Source of the DNA: an uncultured Bacilli bacterium
Lineage (GTDB): Bacteria > Bacillota_I > Bacilli_A > RF39 > UBA660
DNA length: 64,000 bases
Direction: 5' to 3'
NCBI GenBank assembly: GCA_934098705.1
Contig: CAKOPC010000002.1
Location: forward strand, 62,001-126,000
Positions 33,858 to 43,387 of this stretch are shown here, piece after piece (position 1 is the first letter of the stretch; each line of letters starts with the position of its first letter). Under the pieces are notes generated by a model. The model was not told the DNA's origin and did not search any database. It saw nothing but the letters and a program-made list of their open reading frames with translations. The position numbers and the translations under genes were made by a program.

Positions 33858-34025
33858 ATGTATTATTATGGTAATTCTTACGGATATGGTAGTTCAGGAA
33901 ATTGCTGCGGAGTTCCACAAACAACATACTGTAGCGGAGGAACTAATATGGGACAAGGTTATGCTATCGTATTAGTATTATTTATTCTTTTAATTATAAT
34001 TCTTGGCGCTAGAGCTTGGAACTAA
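33858..34025 (+). CDS. YjcZ-family small sporulation-type membrane peptide
   Basis: 55 residues, too short for many ORF callers. Gly/Tyr/Cys-rich head (YYYGNSYGYGSSGNCCG) and one C-terminal membrane helix (GYAIVLVLFILLIIILGA), the layout of the YjcZ sporulation family found in endospore formers. AGGAGG lies 7 bases before the ATG and a terminator follows, so it is a self-contained gene. Its exact function is unknown even in Bacillus. Confidence 0.85.
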   Translation: MYYYGNSYGYGSSGNCCGVPQTTYCSGGTNMGQGYAIVLVLFILLIIILGARAWN

Positions 34026-34039
34026 CATAAGTAAGATAA

Positions 34040-34073
34040 AAAGATGAGTAAAAATGGCTCATCTTTAATTTTT
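34040..34073 (+). terminator. Terminator after the YjcZ-like gene
   Basis: AAAGATGAG (34040-34048) pairs with CTCATCTTT (34058-34066), then AATTTTTG. Confidence 0.85.
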
Positions 34074-34129
34074 GCTTTATTTTTTTTAAAATTTATGATA
34101 AAATATGATATGAATTTGAGGTGAAGTAT

Positions 34130-34681
34130 ATGTTAACGAATAAAGATATTTTAGACGAAAAAAATAAAATATTAAGAAAAACTAGTAAAGAAGTTACATT
34201 TCCACTTAGTAAAGATGATAGAGATAAAATAAATCTTATGATAGAATACTTAACAAATAGTCAAATAGAAAAAATTGCTAAAAAATATAACTTAAGACCT
34301 GGTATGGGATTATCTGCCGTACAACTTGGCATTTTAAAAAGATATTTTGTTGTAGTACACGAACAAGAAGTAAAAGAAACATTTAAAACTTATGTAATTA
34401 TTAACCCAAAAATAACAAGTAATTCTCAGGAAATTATTTATGTTGATGAAGGTGAAGGATGTTTATCAGTAAATAGAGATGTTGAAGGTATAGTTAAAAG
34501 ATATGCAAGATGTACTGTTGAGGGATTTGATATGGATGGTAATCCTATAAAGATACGTGCAAGAGAAGAATTATCAGTTGCCTTCCAACACGAAATAGAT
34601 CATTTAAATGGTATACTTTTTTACGATAAAATAGATAAAAACGATCCATTTAAAGATGCAGATCTTTATAGATCAATATAA
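34130..34681 (+). CDS. def: Peptide deformylase
   Basis: 183 residues from the ATG at 34130 (GAGGTG 6 bases upstream; the GTG at 34121 is part of that site). It has the three deformylase motifs GMGLSAVQ, EGCLSV and QHEIDH, which supply the metal ligands Cys, His, His and the catalytic Glu. Removes the N-formyl group of new proteins. The insert between start and motif 1 is typical of the longer Gram-positive type. Confidence 0.96.
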   Translation: MLTNKDILDEKNKILRKTSKEVTFPLSKDDRDKINLMIEYLTNSQIEKIAKKYNLRPGMGLSAVQLGILKRYFVVVHEQEVKETFKTYVIINPKITSNSQEIIYVDEGEGCLSVNRDVEGIVKRYARCTVEGFDMDGNPIKIRAREELSVAFQHEIDHLNGILFYDKIDKNDPFKDADLYRSI

Positions 34682-34711
34682 AAGATATTAACCTTTTGGT
34701 TAATATCTTTT
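34681..34711. terminator. Bidirectional terminator between def and smc
   Basis: AAAGATATTAACC-TTTT-GGTTAATATCTTT, a perfect 13-bp stem with A and T flanks, between convergent genes. Confidence 0.9.
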
Positions 34712-34714
34712 AAT

Positions 34715-37648
34715 TTATACAAGTTTAACACTTACAAGCTTACTAACCCCAGACTCTTGCATAGTAATACCATATAAAGCATTAGCATATTCCATTGTCT
34801 TTTTCTTATGAGTAATTATAATAAGCTGTGTTTTACCATTATATTTGCTAAAATATTCACAAACTCTTGCGACATTTGCTTCATCAAGAGCAGCTTCAAT
34901 TTCATCAAATAAACAAAAAGGAACTTTTTTAATATTTAAAATAGCAAATAATAAACTAATTGCAGTAAGTGTTTTTTCTCCACCTGATAAAAGTGTAATT
35001 GTTGAAACCTTTTTACCTGGAGGAGTAACCTTTATATCAATACCAGTTTCAAGAATATTATCTTTATCAGTTAAAACTAAACTTGCAACGCCACCACCAA
35101 ATAAATCCTTAAATACCTTATCAAATTCTATTTCAATCTGTTTAAAGGTTTTAATAAAATCCTGTTTCATAACTTCATCTAAAGAATCAATAATACCAAG
35201 AAGAGTTTTTATAGCCTCTTTTAAATCTTCACTTTGTTTTGTTAAAAAGTCATATCTTTCTTTTACTCTATCATACTCCTCTATCGAAGATAAATTAACC
35301 TCCCCAATATCACGTAACATTTTTTTATAATTATTAACCATATTCCTTGCATCTTCTGTATCAATATCTAAAATATAATTTTGAAGAGCACTCTCAAAAG
35401 TCATTTCATAATCTTCACTTAAAGTTTTCAAAAGATTATCCATGTTTAAACCCCTTTTAGTATTACTAATTTCAAGCTCTTTTAATTCCTGTTCTTTACT
35501 TCTAATATTAGAATTACTAAGTCTAAAAGAAGCCTGTATCTCATCAATTTCATGTTCTAGCCTTTCCTTTTCACTAGTTTTTAAAGTAACAAGTTTAAAA
35601 GTTTCATCCTTCTTATTTAAAATATCATAATACTTTTTAGTAATTAAATCCTCTTCCTTACTAATATTATTAGTAGTTAAATCTTCCAAATTAGATAATT
35701 CAAGTACTTTACTTTCATAAGTTTCTTTAGTTTCATAATATAATTTATTTTTATTTTTTATGTTTTCCATAATAAGAAGCTTTTGTTTTTCAAGCTCCAT
35801 TGCTTTTTCTCTTTCAGTATTAAAACTATTATTAATATCATTTAAAGAAGCTTCTAAAGCCTTTATATCATTAGTTAAAATATCTTTTTCTTTAGTTATT
35901 TCATCAAGTTCATGTCTTTCACTAATAATACTTCTTTGTTTTATAACACCTCCTGTTATAGCACCACCAACTTGAATAATTTCCCCATCAAGCGTTACTA
36001 TAACAAATTTGTTCTTAGTATTTTTAGCAAGTTTATTAGCATTATCAATATTATCAACTAGTAAAACATTACCAAGTCTATTTAAAACTATATTATTATA
36101 TGGATCATCATATGTTACTAAATTAGATAATATATCAATAAAGCCATCCTCTCTTTTTAAAAGCTTAACTATTTCCTCATCAATATACTTTGGTTTTATA
36201 ACACTTAAAGGATAAAATGTAACTCTACCCAAATTTGTCTCTTTTAAGAAGCTTATAGCCTTTTTAGCAACTTCTGGTGTATCTACTACTACATAGTCTT
36301 TAGAGCCTCCTAAAGCAACTTCTAGAGCCTTATCATACGTTTTAGAAGTATTTATAAGAGAAGCAATAGTATTATGAATACCAGAAATACTTTTAGTACC
36401 CAAAAGCCTTTTAACACTAGGATTTGTATTACCACCCTCTAAAATATAACCCTCTAAAGTTTTTATCTTATATAAAAGAGAAGTAAGAATTTTTTGTTTA
36501 GAATAAATACTATCTTCTACATCTTTTCTTTTCTTTTTTAAAGAATCAAGTTTTTCATTAATAACTGTAATATCATTATTAACACTATCTAAACTTTTCA
36601 TAATAATATCATTATCAGTTTTTAAAGATAAAAGCTTATTATTAAGAACATACTTTTCTTCCTTTAAAGATGATATATTTTCATGAACTTTTAAAGAATC
36701 AGCATTATATTTACTTCTTTCTTTTATAATATTTCTTTCTCCATTTACCTTTTCTTCTTCTTTAACATATTTTAGATAATCACTATTTAACTTAACTATT
36801 TCCTCTTTTAACTTATCAAGTTCTTCTTTTTTAGTTAAAACAACTGCATCATTTGAACTATTATCAGTATTTAATTTAACTATTTCTTCTTTTAAAATAT
36901 CTATTTTCTTAGTTGTATCTTTGTATAGTATATCTATTTTAGATAAATCATGGGCAATTAAAGCAACTTCTATATTTTTTAAATTTTCTTTTATTTCCTT
37001 ATATTTAATTGCTTTAGCACTTTGTTTTTCAAGCGGAGAAAGATTAGTTTCTATTTCATTTAAAATATCTGTTACTCTATTTAAATTATCATTTGTTTTC
37101 TCTAATTTTTTTAAAGCCTCTTCTTTTCTTTTTTTATATTTTAAAACTCCTGCAGCTTCTTCAAATATAACTCTTCTATCATATGGAGAATTGTTAACAA
37201 CTTTTTCAATTTCTCCTTGTGATATAATATTAAAAGCATATTTACCCATACCACTATCTAAAAACAAATCATTTATATCTTTTAATCTACATTTTTCATT
37301 ATTTATATAGTATTCATTTTCTCCACTTCTATATACTTTTCTTGTAATAGCTATTTCTGTATATGGTACTTTTAAATATGAATCTTTATTATCAAACACT
37401 AGTGAAACACTAGCAAGATTTAAAGGACTTCTTGATTTACTACCTGCAAAAATTACATCACTCATATTATTAAAACCACGTAATGTTTTAATTGATTGTT
37501 CTCCTAAAACCCATTTTACTGCATCAATAATATTACTCTTACCACTTCCATTAGGACCTACAATACAAGTAATATTATCATCCAAATTTAAATTTATTTT
37601 ATCTGCAAAAGACTTAAATCCCGATATCTTTATTTCTTTTAAATACAT
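34715..37648 (-). CDS. smc: Chromosome condensation protein SMC, short-arm form
   Basis: 977 residues from the ATG at 37648 (GAGGTG upstream). Walker A GPNGSGKSN at about residue 32; the hinge at about 400-520 (SISGIHNTIASLI ... DYVVVDTPEVAKKAI); C-terminal signature LLSGGEKTLTA and Walker B FCLFDEIEAALDE. Between these lie two coiled-coil arms. Typical bacterial SMC is about 1150-1200 residues, so the arms are shorter by about 100 residues each. The heads and hinge are complete, so it should form the usual ATP-driven ring with ScpA/ScpB. It is monocistronic, convergent with def. Confidence 0.94.
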   Translation of the reverse strand: MYLKEIKISGFKSFADKINLNLDDNITCIVGPNGSGKSNIIDAVKWVLGEQSIKTLRGFNNMSDVIFAGSKSRSPLNLASVSLVFDNKDSYLKVPYTEIAITRKVYRSGENEYYINNEKCRLKDINDLFLDSGMGKYAFNIISQGEIEKVVNNSPYDRRVIFEEAAGVLKYKKRKEEALKKLEKTNDNLNRVTDILNEIETNLSPLEKQSAKAIKYKEIKENLKNIEVALIAHDLSKIDILYKDTTKKIDILKEEIVKLNTDNSSNDAVVLTKKEELDKLKEEIVKLNSDYLKYVKEEEKVNGERNIIKERSKYNADSLKVHENISSLKEEKYVLNNKLLSLKTDNDIIMKSLDSVNNDITVINEKLDSLKKKRKDVEDSIYSKQKILTSLLYKIKTLEGYILEGGNTNPSVKRLLGTKSISGIHNTIASLINTSKTYDKALEVALGGSKDYVVVDTPEVAKKAISFLKETNLGRVTFYPLSVIKPKYIDEEIVKLLKREDGFIDILSNLVTYDDPYNNIVLNRLGNVLLVDNIDNANKLAKNTKNKFVIVTLDGEIIQVGGAITGGVIKQRSIISERHELDEITKEKDILTNDIKALEASLNDINNSFNTEREKAMELEKQKLLIMENIKNKNKLYYETKETYESKVLELSNLEDLTTNNISKEEDLITKKYYDILNKKDETFKLVTLKTSEKERLEHEIDEIQASFRLSNSNIRSKEQELKELEISNTKRGLNMDNLLKTLSEDYEMTFESALQNYILDIDTEDARNMVNNYKKMLRDIGEVNLSSIEEYDRVKERYDFLTKQSEDLKEAIKTLLGIIDSLDEVMKQDFIKTFKQIEIEFDKVFKDLFGGGVASLVLTDKDNILETGIDIKVTPPGKKVSTITLLSGGEKTLTAISLLFAILNIKKVPFCLFDEIEAALDEANVARVCEYFSKYNGKTQLIIITHKKKTMEYANALYGITMQESGVSKLVSVKLV

Positions 37649-37765
37649 ATTTTTCACCTCTTGGATTTATACATATAAATTATAACAAAATTTTCCAAAT
37701 AAAAAAATACTTTACTTGTCTTTTTTTATTATTTATTCTATAATTTATAAAAGGAGAGTTTTATA

Positions 37766-38347
37766 ATGAAAGGCAATTTAATAATTATATCAGGACCATC
37801 TGGCGTAGGTAAATCAACAATTAGAAAAAGAATAATCAAAGACTTTGATAACTTTAAATACTCTGTATCATTAACAACAAGAAAACCAAGAATAGATGAA
37901 GAAACAAACGCTGAAGAAGAAAATGGTAAAGAATATTATTTTGTAACACCAGAAATATTTAAAGAAAATATAAAAAATAATAACTTTTTAGAATATCAAG
38001 AAGTCTATAAGGATACCTTTTATGGCACCTTAAAAAAAGATGTTATGAATCTTATTGATAATGGTATAAATGTCATACTTGAAATAGATGTTGATGGAGC
38101 ATTAAATATAAAAAAAGAATATAATGATACTACTTTAATTTTTATTAAACCATCATCTTTAGAGGAACTTGAAAATAGATTAAAAAATAGAAATAGTGAT
38201 AGTTCTAAAAAAATTGAAGAAAGACTAGAAAAAGCAAAATACGAAATAAATAAAAGTAAATACTATGACTACGTAATAACAAGTACTAATAAAGAAGAAG
38301 ATTATAAAAAAATTAAAAATATTATAAAAAAGATATTAACAAAATAA
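37766..38347 (+). CDS. gmk: Guanylate kinase
   Basis: 193 residues. P-loop ISGPSGVGKSTI, GMP-binding SVSLTTRKPR and the conserved ILEIDVDGALNIKK. Phosphorylates GMP/dGMP. AGGAGAG precedes the ATG. It is divergent from smc; the partner rpoZ usually found next to it is not here. Confidence 0.96.
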   Translation: MKGNLIIISGPSGVGKSTIRKRIIKDFDNFKYSVSLTTRKPRIDEETNAEEENGKEYYFVTPEIFKENIKNNNFLEYQEVYKDTFYGTLKKDVMNLIDNGINVILEIDVDGALNIKKEYNDTTLIFIKPSSLEELENRLKNRNSDSSKKIEERLEKAKYEINKSKYYDYVITSTNKEEDYKKIKNIIKKILTK

Positions 38348-38371
38348 CTAATATATTGTTAATATCTTTTT
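38327..38371. terminator. Bidirectional terminator between gmk and the Abi_2 gene
   Basis: AAAAAGATATTAACAA (38327-38342) and TTGTTAATATCTTTTT (38356-38371) form a perfect 16-bp stem reaching into the 3' end of both convergent genes. Confidence 0.9.
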
Positions 38372-39320
38372 AATTAAATAAATCATTTTTTGAAATATCC
38401 ACTATATCCTTCCAATTTTTAGGAAATCCCATTCTATCTAATATTTTATTAATAGAAATTGTTTTTAAATTATATTCTAAATTATCTATTATATGAGAAA
38501 GTTCCAAAATAAATTCTTTTAATTCTTCTTGCTTTAATAAAGATTTAAATATTATAAGTAGAACAAATAAATCATTTTTTCCATATATATATTCATTATC
38601 CATCATAGGTATTTTAAGTGCTCTATGATATCTAGTATCTGCAATTTCTCTATTTGTTCTATTATCATAAACTATATCCTCATGAGCACATAAATTACGA
38701 TAATTAGAAAGAATAGTTAAATAATTAAAGAATACATCTATATCTAACTCATATATATCAACAATATCATACTGATCTTCTTTTTTTAAAATAGAAAAAA
38801 GTTCCGCTACAATTCCAAAAGACAAAACCTTAACAAGTATCCATAATGGAACATAACCATAATTATCAACATAATGCATAGTAGCAGAATGTGTTGTAAT
38901 ATTTTTTTGCATTTGTCTTTTCATTTTTCCAAGTAAATCATTAACCTGTTTTCGTTTTTCTTTACTTGTATTAAAGTTTCTAGGATTTAAATAATCTTTT
39001 TCTTTATATCCATACTTTTTAGATAATTGATATGAGAATATAGATTTAACATTATTTTCAATAATTAATACATTTTTAAATATTAAATTTCTAACTGCTC
39101 TATCAAATAAAAATAAACTATAAAGTTCTTCAAAAGTAGTACCATTTATATAAAACCTATCATCTTTTGACTTTAAAAAAGGATATCTATAACCATGTAA
39201 AAAGAAATAGTTTTCTCTAAGTAAAACTTCTTTAGCATAATGTTCATCATTTATTACCATATTTTTTGATCTTAATATCTGTACTTGTTCCTCTAAAGTT
39301 TTAAATGTCTTTAACTCCAT
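38370..39320 (-). CDS. Abi_2 (AbiD/AbiF-like) HEPN-domain protein
   Basis: 316 residues. Abi_2 family signature: LRENYFFLHGYRYPFL near residue 32, GTTFEELYSLFLFDRAVRNLIF and IIENNVKSIFSYQLS. The HEPN ribonuclease motif R-x4-H is present as RNLCAH at about residue 215. Related proteins cause abortive infection in lactococci. No antitoxin or restriction gene is adjacent, and the gene lies immediately downstream of the rpsI ribosomal operon. AAGGAG precedes the ATG. Confidence 0.83.
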   Translation of the reverse strand: MELKTFKTLEEQVQILRSKNMVINDEHYAKEVLLRENYFFLHGYRYPFLKSKDDRFYINGTTFEELYSLFLFDRAVRNLIFKNVLIIENNVKSIFSYQLSKKYGYKEKDYLNPRNFNTSKEKRKQVNDLLGKMKRQMQKNITTHSATMHYVDNYGYVPLWILVKVLSFGIVAELFSILKKEDQYDIVDIYELDIDVFFNYLTILSNYRNLCAHEDIVYDNRTNREIADTRYHRALKIPMMDNEYIYGKNDLFVLLIIFKSLLKQEELKEFILELSHIIDNLEYNLKTISINKILDRMGFPKNWKDIVDISKNDLFN

Positions 39321-39410
39321 AGCAAAAACTCCTTCTTATTCTATAAATAAATTATACAAGTTGTTTTAACAAATTACAATACCAAGACACTAAAAAATAT
39401 TTATTTTACT

Positions 39411-39443
39411 AAAAAAAATACCAGTAATAAATACTGATATTTT
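39411..39443 (-). terminator. Terminator after rpsI
   Basis: Minus-strand AAAATATCAGTA pairs with TACTGGTATTTT (one G-U pair), then more T. Confidence 0.85.
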
Positions 39444-39455
39444 AATTTTAAAATA

Positions 39456-39875
39456 TTATCTCTTACTAAATTGTGGTGCACGTCTTGCTTTTTTAAGTCC
39501 TGGTTTTTTACGTTCAACATCTCTTGAATCACGAGTAATCATACCATTAACTTTTAATATTTTTCTAAAGCTTTCATTTTCAGTTGGAGATACAGTATCA
39601 TATTCCATTAAAGCTCTTGCAATACCTAAACGAATTGCTTCAGCTTGACCTGTTGCTCCTCCACCATGTACGTTTGCAATAACATCAAACATATCACGAG
39701 TTTCAGTAAGTTCAAGAGGTTGAACTAAGTCCATAACTAAAATTGAAGATGGAAAATACTCATTAACATCTCTATTATTAACAGTTATTTTACCTGTTCC
39801 TTTAACTAATTTAACTTTTGCAATAGCAGTTTTTCTTCTACCTGTTGCATAATAAAATTCTTTACTTTTTGCCAT
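39456..39875 (-). CDS. rpsI: Ribosomal protein uS9
   Basis: 139 residues. YYATGRRKTAIAKVKL at the start and the basic C-terminal tail KKPGLKKARRAPQFSKR, which reaches the P-site tRNA. It is slightly longer than usual. It lies 12 bases after rplM, the standard pair. Confidence 0.98.
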   Translation of the reverse strand: MAKSKEFYYATGRRKTAIAKVKLVKGTGKITVNNRDVNEYFPSSILVMDLVQPLELTETRDMFDVIANVHGGGATGQAEAIRLGIARALMEYDTVSPTENESFRKILKVNGMITRDSRDVERKKPGLKKARRAPQFSKR

Positions 39876-39886
39876 AATATCCTCCC

Positions 39887-40318
39887 TTATTTAATTTCTA
39901 AAACTTCTGGTTTTTGAGCCATATGTTTATGTTCACCATCAGCATAAACAAATAATTTTTTATACATAGCTCTACCAAGTCTTCCATTAGGAAGCATTCC
40001 TTTAATTGCTCTTTCAACCATTTCTACTGGATATTTGGAAATCATCTCTTCTGCCTTACGAACTCTTAATCCTCCAACATAACCTGAATGATTATAATAT
40101 AATTTCTTATCTAATTTGTTACCAGTTAATTTTACTTTTGAAGCATTAACTATAATAACATAATCTCCACAATCAATATGTGGTGTAAATGTTGCCTTAT
40201 TTTTTCCTTTTAATATAGTGGCAACTTTTGAAGCTAAACGTCCAAGTACAACATCTGTTGCATCTATAACATACCATTTACGTTCAACTGTTTCTTTCTT
40301 TTGCATATAACTTTTCAT
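39887..40318 (-). CDS. rplM: Ribosomal protein uL13
   Basis: 143 residues. Motifs KWYVIDATDVVLGRLAS and KATFTPHIDCGDYVIIVNA, then GMLPNGRLGRAMYKKLFVY. First gene of the L13-S9 operon, preceded by a structured leader that probably provides autoregulation. Confidence 0.98.
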   Translation of the reverse strand: MKSYMQKKETVERKWYVIDATDVVLGRLASKVATILKGKNKATFTPHIDCGDYVIIVNASKVKLTGNKLDKKLYYNHSGYVGGLRVRKAEEMISKYPVEMVERAIKGMLPNGRLGRAMYKKLFVYADGEHKHMAQKPEVLEIK

Positions 40319-40329
40319 ATTCTTTTCTT

Positions 40330-40425
40330 CCTTTCAATAATCACAAAATCTAACAAACTTTCCCAGGGCTTGTTAAATCGCGGGATATAGAAAAATGTAC
40401 CGATTAAAATTATACTAAATATATA
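40330..40425 (-). promoter_or_regulatory. Probable L13 leader RNA upstream of rplM
   Basis: The untranslated stretch contains GC-rich blocks unusual for this genome. On the minus strand, ATCCCGCGATTTAACAAG is followed by CCCTGGGAAAGTTTGTTAG, where AACAA can pair with TTGTT and CCC with GGG. L13 leaders are a known Firmicutes class in this position. The family match was not computed. Confidence 0.55.
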
Positions 40426-40475
40426 TGCAAAAGTCAAGTAAAATATAGAAAAATTAACATTAATACCAAAATATA

Positions 40476-41210
40476 TTACTTATATCTAACATCCCATAAA
40501 TAAAGCCCACAAGCAGGAGCACTTTTTATGTTATAACACCTATCCATACTATCTAATATTTCCTTTACTTTAGAAGGTTCTACCATGCCTTCCCCAGCCT
40601 TTATTAAAATACCTACTATATTTCTTACCATTTGTTTTAAAAAGCCATTACCTATAACACTTATTTGTATAATACCATTATTATTTTCTATACTAATAGA
40701 ATTAATACACCTATCAAAATTTACTCTTTCTTTAGAGTTATTACACAAGGATTTAAAATTATGACACCCCAAAAAATATAATGAAGCCTCTTTCATTTTA
40801 TTAATATCTAAAGGTTTACAATATTGATATTCATATAATCTTTTAAATACATCATATTCCAAAGTATTTATAAAGTATCTATATTCCTTACATAAAACAT
40901 CATATCTTGCATGAAATGATAAGGGTACTTCACTTACATCTTTTATATATATTTCGCCATTTAACTTTTTATTTAAAAACCTCTTTATATTATTTACATT
41001 TATCCCTTTTTCTAAAGTAAAATGTGCAACTTGACATCTTGCATGAACTAAAGCATCAGTTCTACCAGAAGATGTTATAAAAGTACTTTTATCATTATTT
41101 AATAAAGTTAAATTATCCTCTAAAACACCCTGTACTGTTTTCAAACCTTTTTGTCTTTGATATCCCTTAAATACACTACCATCATAAGAAAACTTGATTA
41201 AATATTTCAT
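40476..41210 (-). CDS. truA: tRNA pseudouridine synthase A
   Basis: 244 residues. Motifs KFSYDGSVFKGYQRQ, SSGRTDALVHARCQVAHF with the catalytic Asp, and FLKQMVRNIVGILIKAGEG. Modifies U38-U40 of the anticodon arm. It is commonly found between rplQ and rplM, as here. It shares one base with the stop of the upstream SDR gene. Confidence 0.96.
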   Translation of the reverse strand: MKYLIKFSYDGSVFKGYQRQKGLKTVQGVLEDNLTLLNNDKSTFITSSGRTDALVHARCQVAHFTLEKGINVNNIKRFLNKKLNGEIYIKDVSEVPLSFHARYDVLCKEYRYFINTLEYDVFKRLYEYQYCKPLDINKMKEASLYFLGCHNFKSLCNNSKERVNFDRCINSISIENNNGIIQISVIGNGFLKQMVRNIVGILIKAGEGMVEPSKVKEILDSMDRCYNIKSAPACGLYLWDVRYK

Positions 41211-41965
41211 TATTTTTTCCTTTTTTGAATATTATAAGTAATTTTAAGTATAAATTTAACAGGTAAAAATCTTGTTAAGAAAACTCCAAGTCTTATACTA
41301 AAACCTGGTACAATTAAAAGTTTGTTACCCCTTAACAAATTATTAATAGCGTACCTTGCAACATATTTTGCATCAAGTTGTTTTATATTAAAATTAACAT
41401 TAGCAACCTTATTAAAGTTAGTTTTGACAGGACCAGGACATAATAAAGATACTTTAACATGTGATTTATTTCTTCTTAATTCTTCATATAAAGCCTCTGT
41501 AAAGCTTACAATATAAGCTTTTGTAGCGTAATAACAACTCATAAGTGGACCACCCTTTAAAAGTCCCGCACTTGATGCAACATTTAAAATGTAACCCTTA
41601 TCTTTTTTAGCAAAATCTTTTAAATACATCCTAGTTAATATATGTACTGCTTTTACATTAACATCAATCATATTAAGTTCTGTTAATAAATCAACATGTT
41701 CATAGTCTCCAAAAAGACCAAAACCAGCATTATTGATTAATATATCAATATCCTCATTTTTAGTTAACATATACAAATCTTTTATTCTTTTTTCATTAGC
41801 TAAATCAATTACAACAATTTGTACTTTTGTTTTTAAAGAGTCTCTTAATTCCTCCAATTTTTCCTTATCACGAGCTACAAGTATTAAATCACATCCAAGT
41901 TCACTAAGATAAATTGCCATTTCCTTACCAATACCACTTGATGCCCCAGTTATTAACGCCTTCAT
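41210..41965 (-). CDS. Short-chain dehydrogenase/reductase
   Basis: 251 residues from the ATG at 41965 (TAGGAGTG upstream). Rossmann motif TGASSGIGKEMA, NNAGFG, catalytic Ser in NVASSAGL and the pair YYATK. It resembles the YqjQ/DltE-like group of SDRs; the substrate is not clear. It sits where many Bacilli have the ECF transporter genes (ecfA1, ecfA2, ecfT), which are absent between rplQ and truA here. Confidence 0.88.
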   Translation of the reverse strand: MKALITGASSGIGKEMAIYLSELGCDLILVARDKEKLEELRDSLKTKVQIVVIDLANEKRIKDLYMLTKNEDIDILINNAGFGLFGDYEHVDLLTELNMIDVNVKAVHILTRMYLKDFAKKDKGYILNVASSAGLLKGGPLMSCYYATKAYIVSFTEALYEELRRNKSHVKVSLLCPGPVKTNFNKVANVNFNIKQLDAKYVARYAINNLLRGNKLLIVPGFSIRLGVFLTRFLPVKFILKITYNIQKRKK

Positions 41966-42055
41966 CAAAACCACACTCCTACAACAATTATACCACAAAT
42001 TACCAATAAATAAAGAAAAAACCTTAATTCAAACGAACTAAGATTTAACTTTTTG

Positions 42056-42400
42056 TTATTTTACTAATTCAATGATAACAACTAAAGCTCCATCGCCTTT
42101 TCTTTCATCTAATTTTAAGATTCTAGAATATCCACCATTACGGTCTTTATAACGAGGTGCTAATTCATTAAACACTTTTTTTACTGCTTCTTCATCATTC
42201 ATTAAGAAAGCAAGTGCTTTTCTTCTTGAAACAAGTGAGCCATCTTTTCCATAAGTAATCATTTTATCAACTAATCTTTTTACTTCTTTTGCTCTTGCTT
42301 CAGTTGTTTCGATTTTTTCTTCCATTATAAGATCACTAACTAAGTTTGCTAACATACTTCTTCTATGTTTATTATCGCGTCCTAATTTTCTATATGCCAT
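42056..42400 (-). CDS. rplQ: Ribosomal protein bL17
   Basis: 114 residues from the ATG at 42400 (AGGAGG upstream). Signature YRKLGRDNKHRRSMLANL and the C-terminal GGYSRILKLDERKGDGA. End of the alpha operon. Confidence 0.97.
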   Translation of the reverse strand: MAYRKLGRDNKHRRSMLANLVSDLIMEEKIETTEARAKEVKRLVDKMITYGKDGSLVSRRKALAFLMNDEEAVKKVFNELAPRYKDRNGGYSRILKLDERKGDGALVVIIELVK

Positions 42401-42418
42401 AAGTATTCCTCCTATCAA

Positions 42419-43369
42419 TTAATCTTCGTCTTTTAAAGTAAGTTCTAATTCTTTTATTTTATCTAAAACTTCTTTTAAAGATTTCTTGCCTAAATTACGA
42501 ATCTTCATAACATCAGAATTTGATTTATTGATTAAATCTTGTAAAGTGTTTATGTTAGCTCTTTTTAGGCAGTTATAAGCACGAACTGAAAAATCTAAAT
42601 CTTCAATAGGTGTTTCAAGTGCTTTTGCTTTTGAATCCTCTTGTTTTTCTATCATCATACCAGAAACATTAGCAATATTACTTAAACTTGCAACTATTTC
42701 TAAGTGTTCTATTAATATTCTACTTGCAAGTGAAATAGCCTCTTCTGGCTTAATTGAACTATTAGTCCAAACATCAATTATTAATTTATCATAATTTTCA
42801 TTTTGTCCAACACGAGCATCTTGTACTTCATAAGCAACTCTTTCAATAGGAGAATATAATGAATCAATAGCAATTACGCCAAGTTTTTTATCAGATAATA
42901 ATTTCTTATTTTCTTCAGCTCTTGTGTAACCTCTACCAGTTCCAACTGTCATCTCCATATCAAGTTTACCACCTTGTGCAAGTGTTGCAATTAAATGATC
43001 CTTATTAATTATTTCAACATCTGGATCACATTCAATATCTCCAGCGTGTACTTCACCTTCAGTATCTGCATGTAATCTAATAATTTTTTCTTCTTGACAA
43101 TGTTTTTTAACAACTACTCCTTTTAAATTTAAGATAATTGTTGTAACATCTTCAATAACTCCCTCTATTGTTTGAAATTCATGCAAAACACCATCAATTT
43201 TAACAGAAGTTATTGCACTACCAGGAAGTGATGATAGCATTACTCTTCTAAGAGCATTACCTATTGTTGTACCAAAACCTCTTTCAAGTGGTTCTAGTTC
43301 AAATCTTCCATAATTATTTTTTTCTACATAATCTGTAATTTTATAATTTGGTTTTTCAAATTCAATCAT
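42419..43369 (-). CDS. rpoA: RNA polymerase alpha subunit
   Basis: 316 residues. The N-terminal dimerisation domain has RGFGTTIGNALRRVMLSSLPG. The C-terminal domain (about 245-316) has DFSVRAYNCLKRANINTL and MKIRNLGKKSLKEV, which contacts UP elements and activators. Confidence 0.98.
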   Translation of the reverse strand: MIEFEKPNYKITDYVEKNNYGRFELEPLERGFGTTIGNALRRVMLSSLPGSAITSVKIDGVLHEFQTIEGVIEDVTTIILNLKGVVVKKHCQEEKIIRLHADTEGEVHAGDIECDPDVEIINKDHLIATLAQGGKLDMEMTVGTGRGYTRAEENKKLLSDKKLGVIAIDSLYSPIERVAYEVQDARVGQNENYDKLIIDVWTNSSIKPEEAISLASRILIEHLEIVASLSNIANVSGMMIEKQEDSKAKALETPIEDLDFSVRAYNCLKRANINTLQDLINKSNSDVMKIRNLGKKSLKEVLDKIKELELTLKDED

Positions 43370-43387
43370 GATATTTCCTCCTTACCC

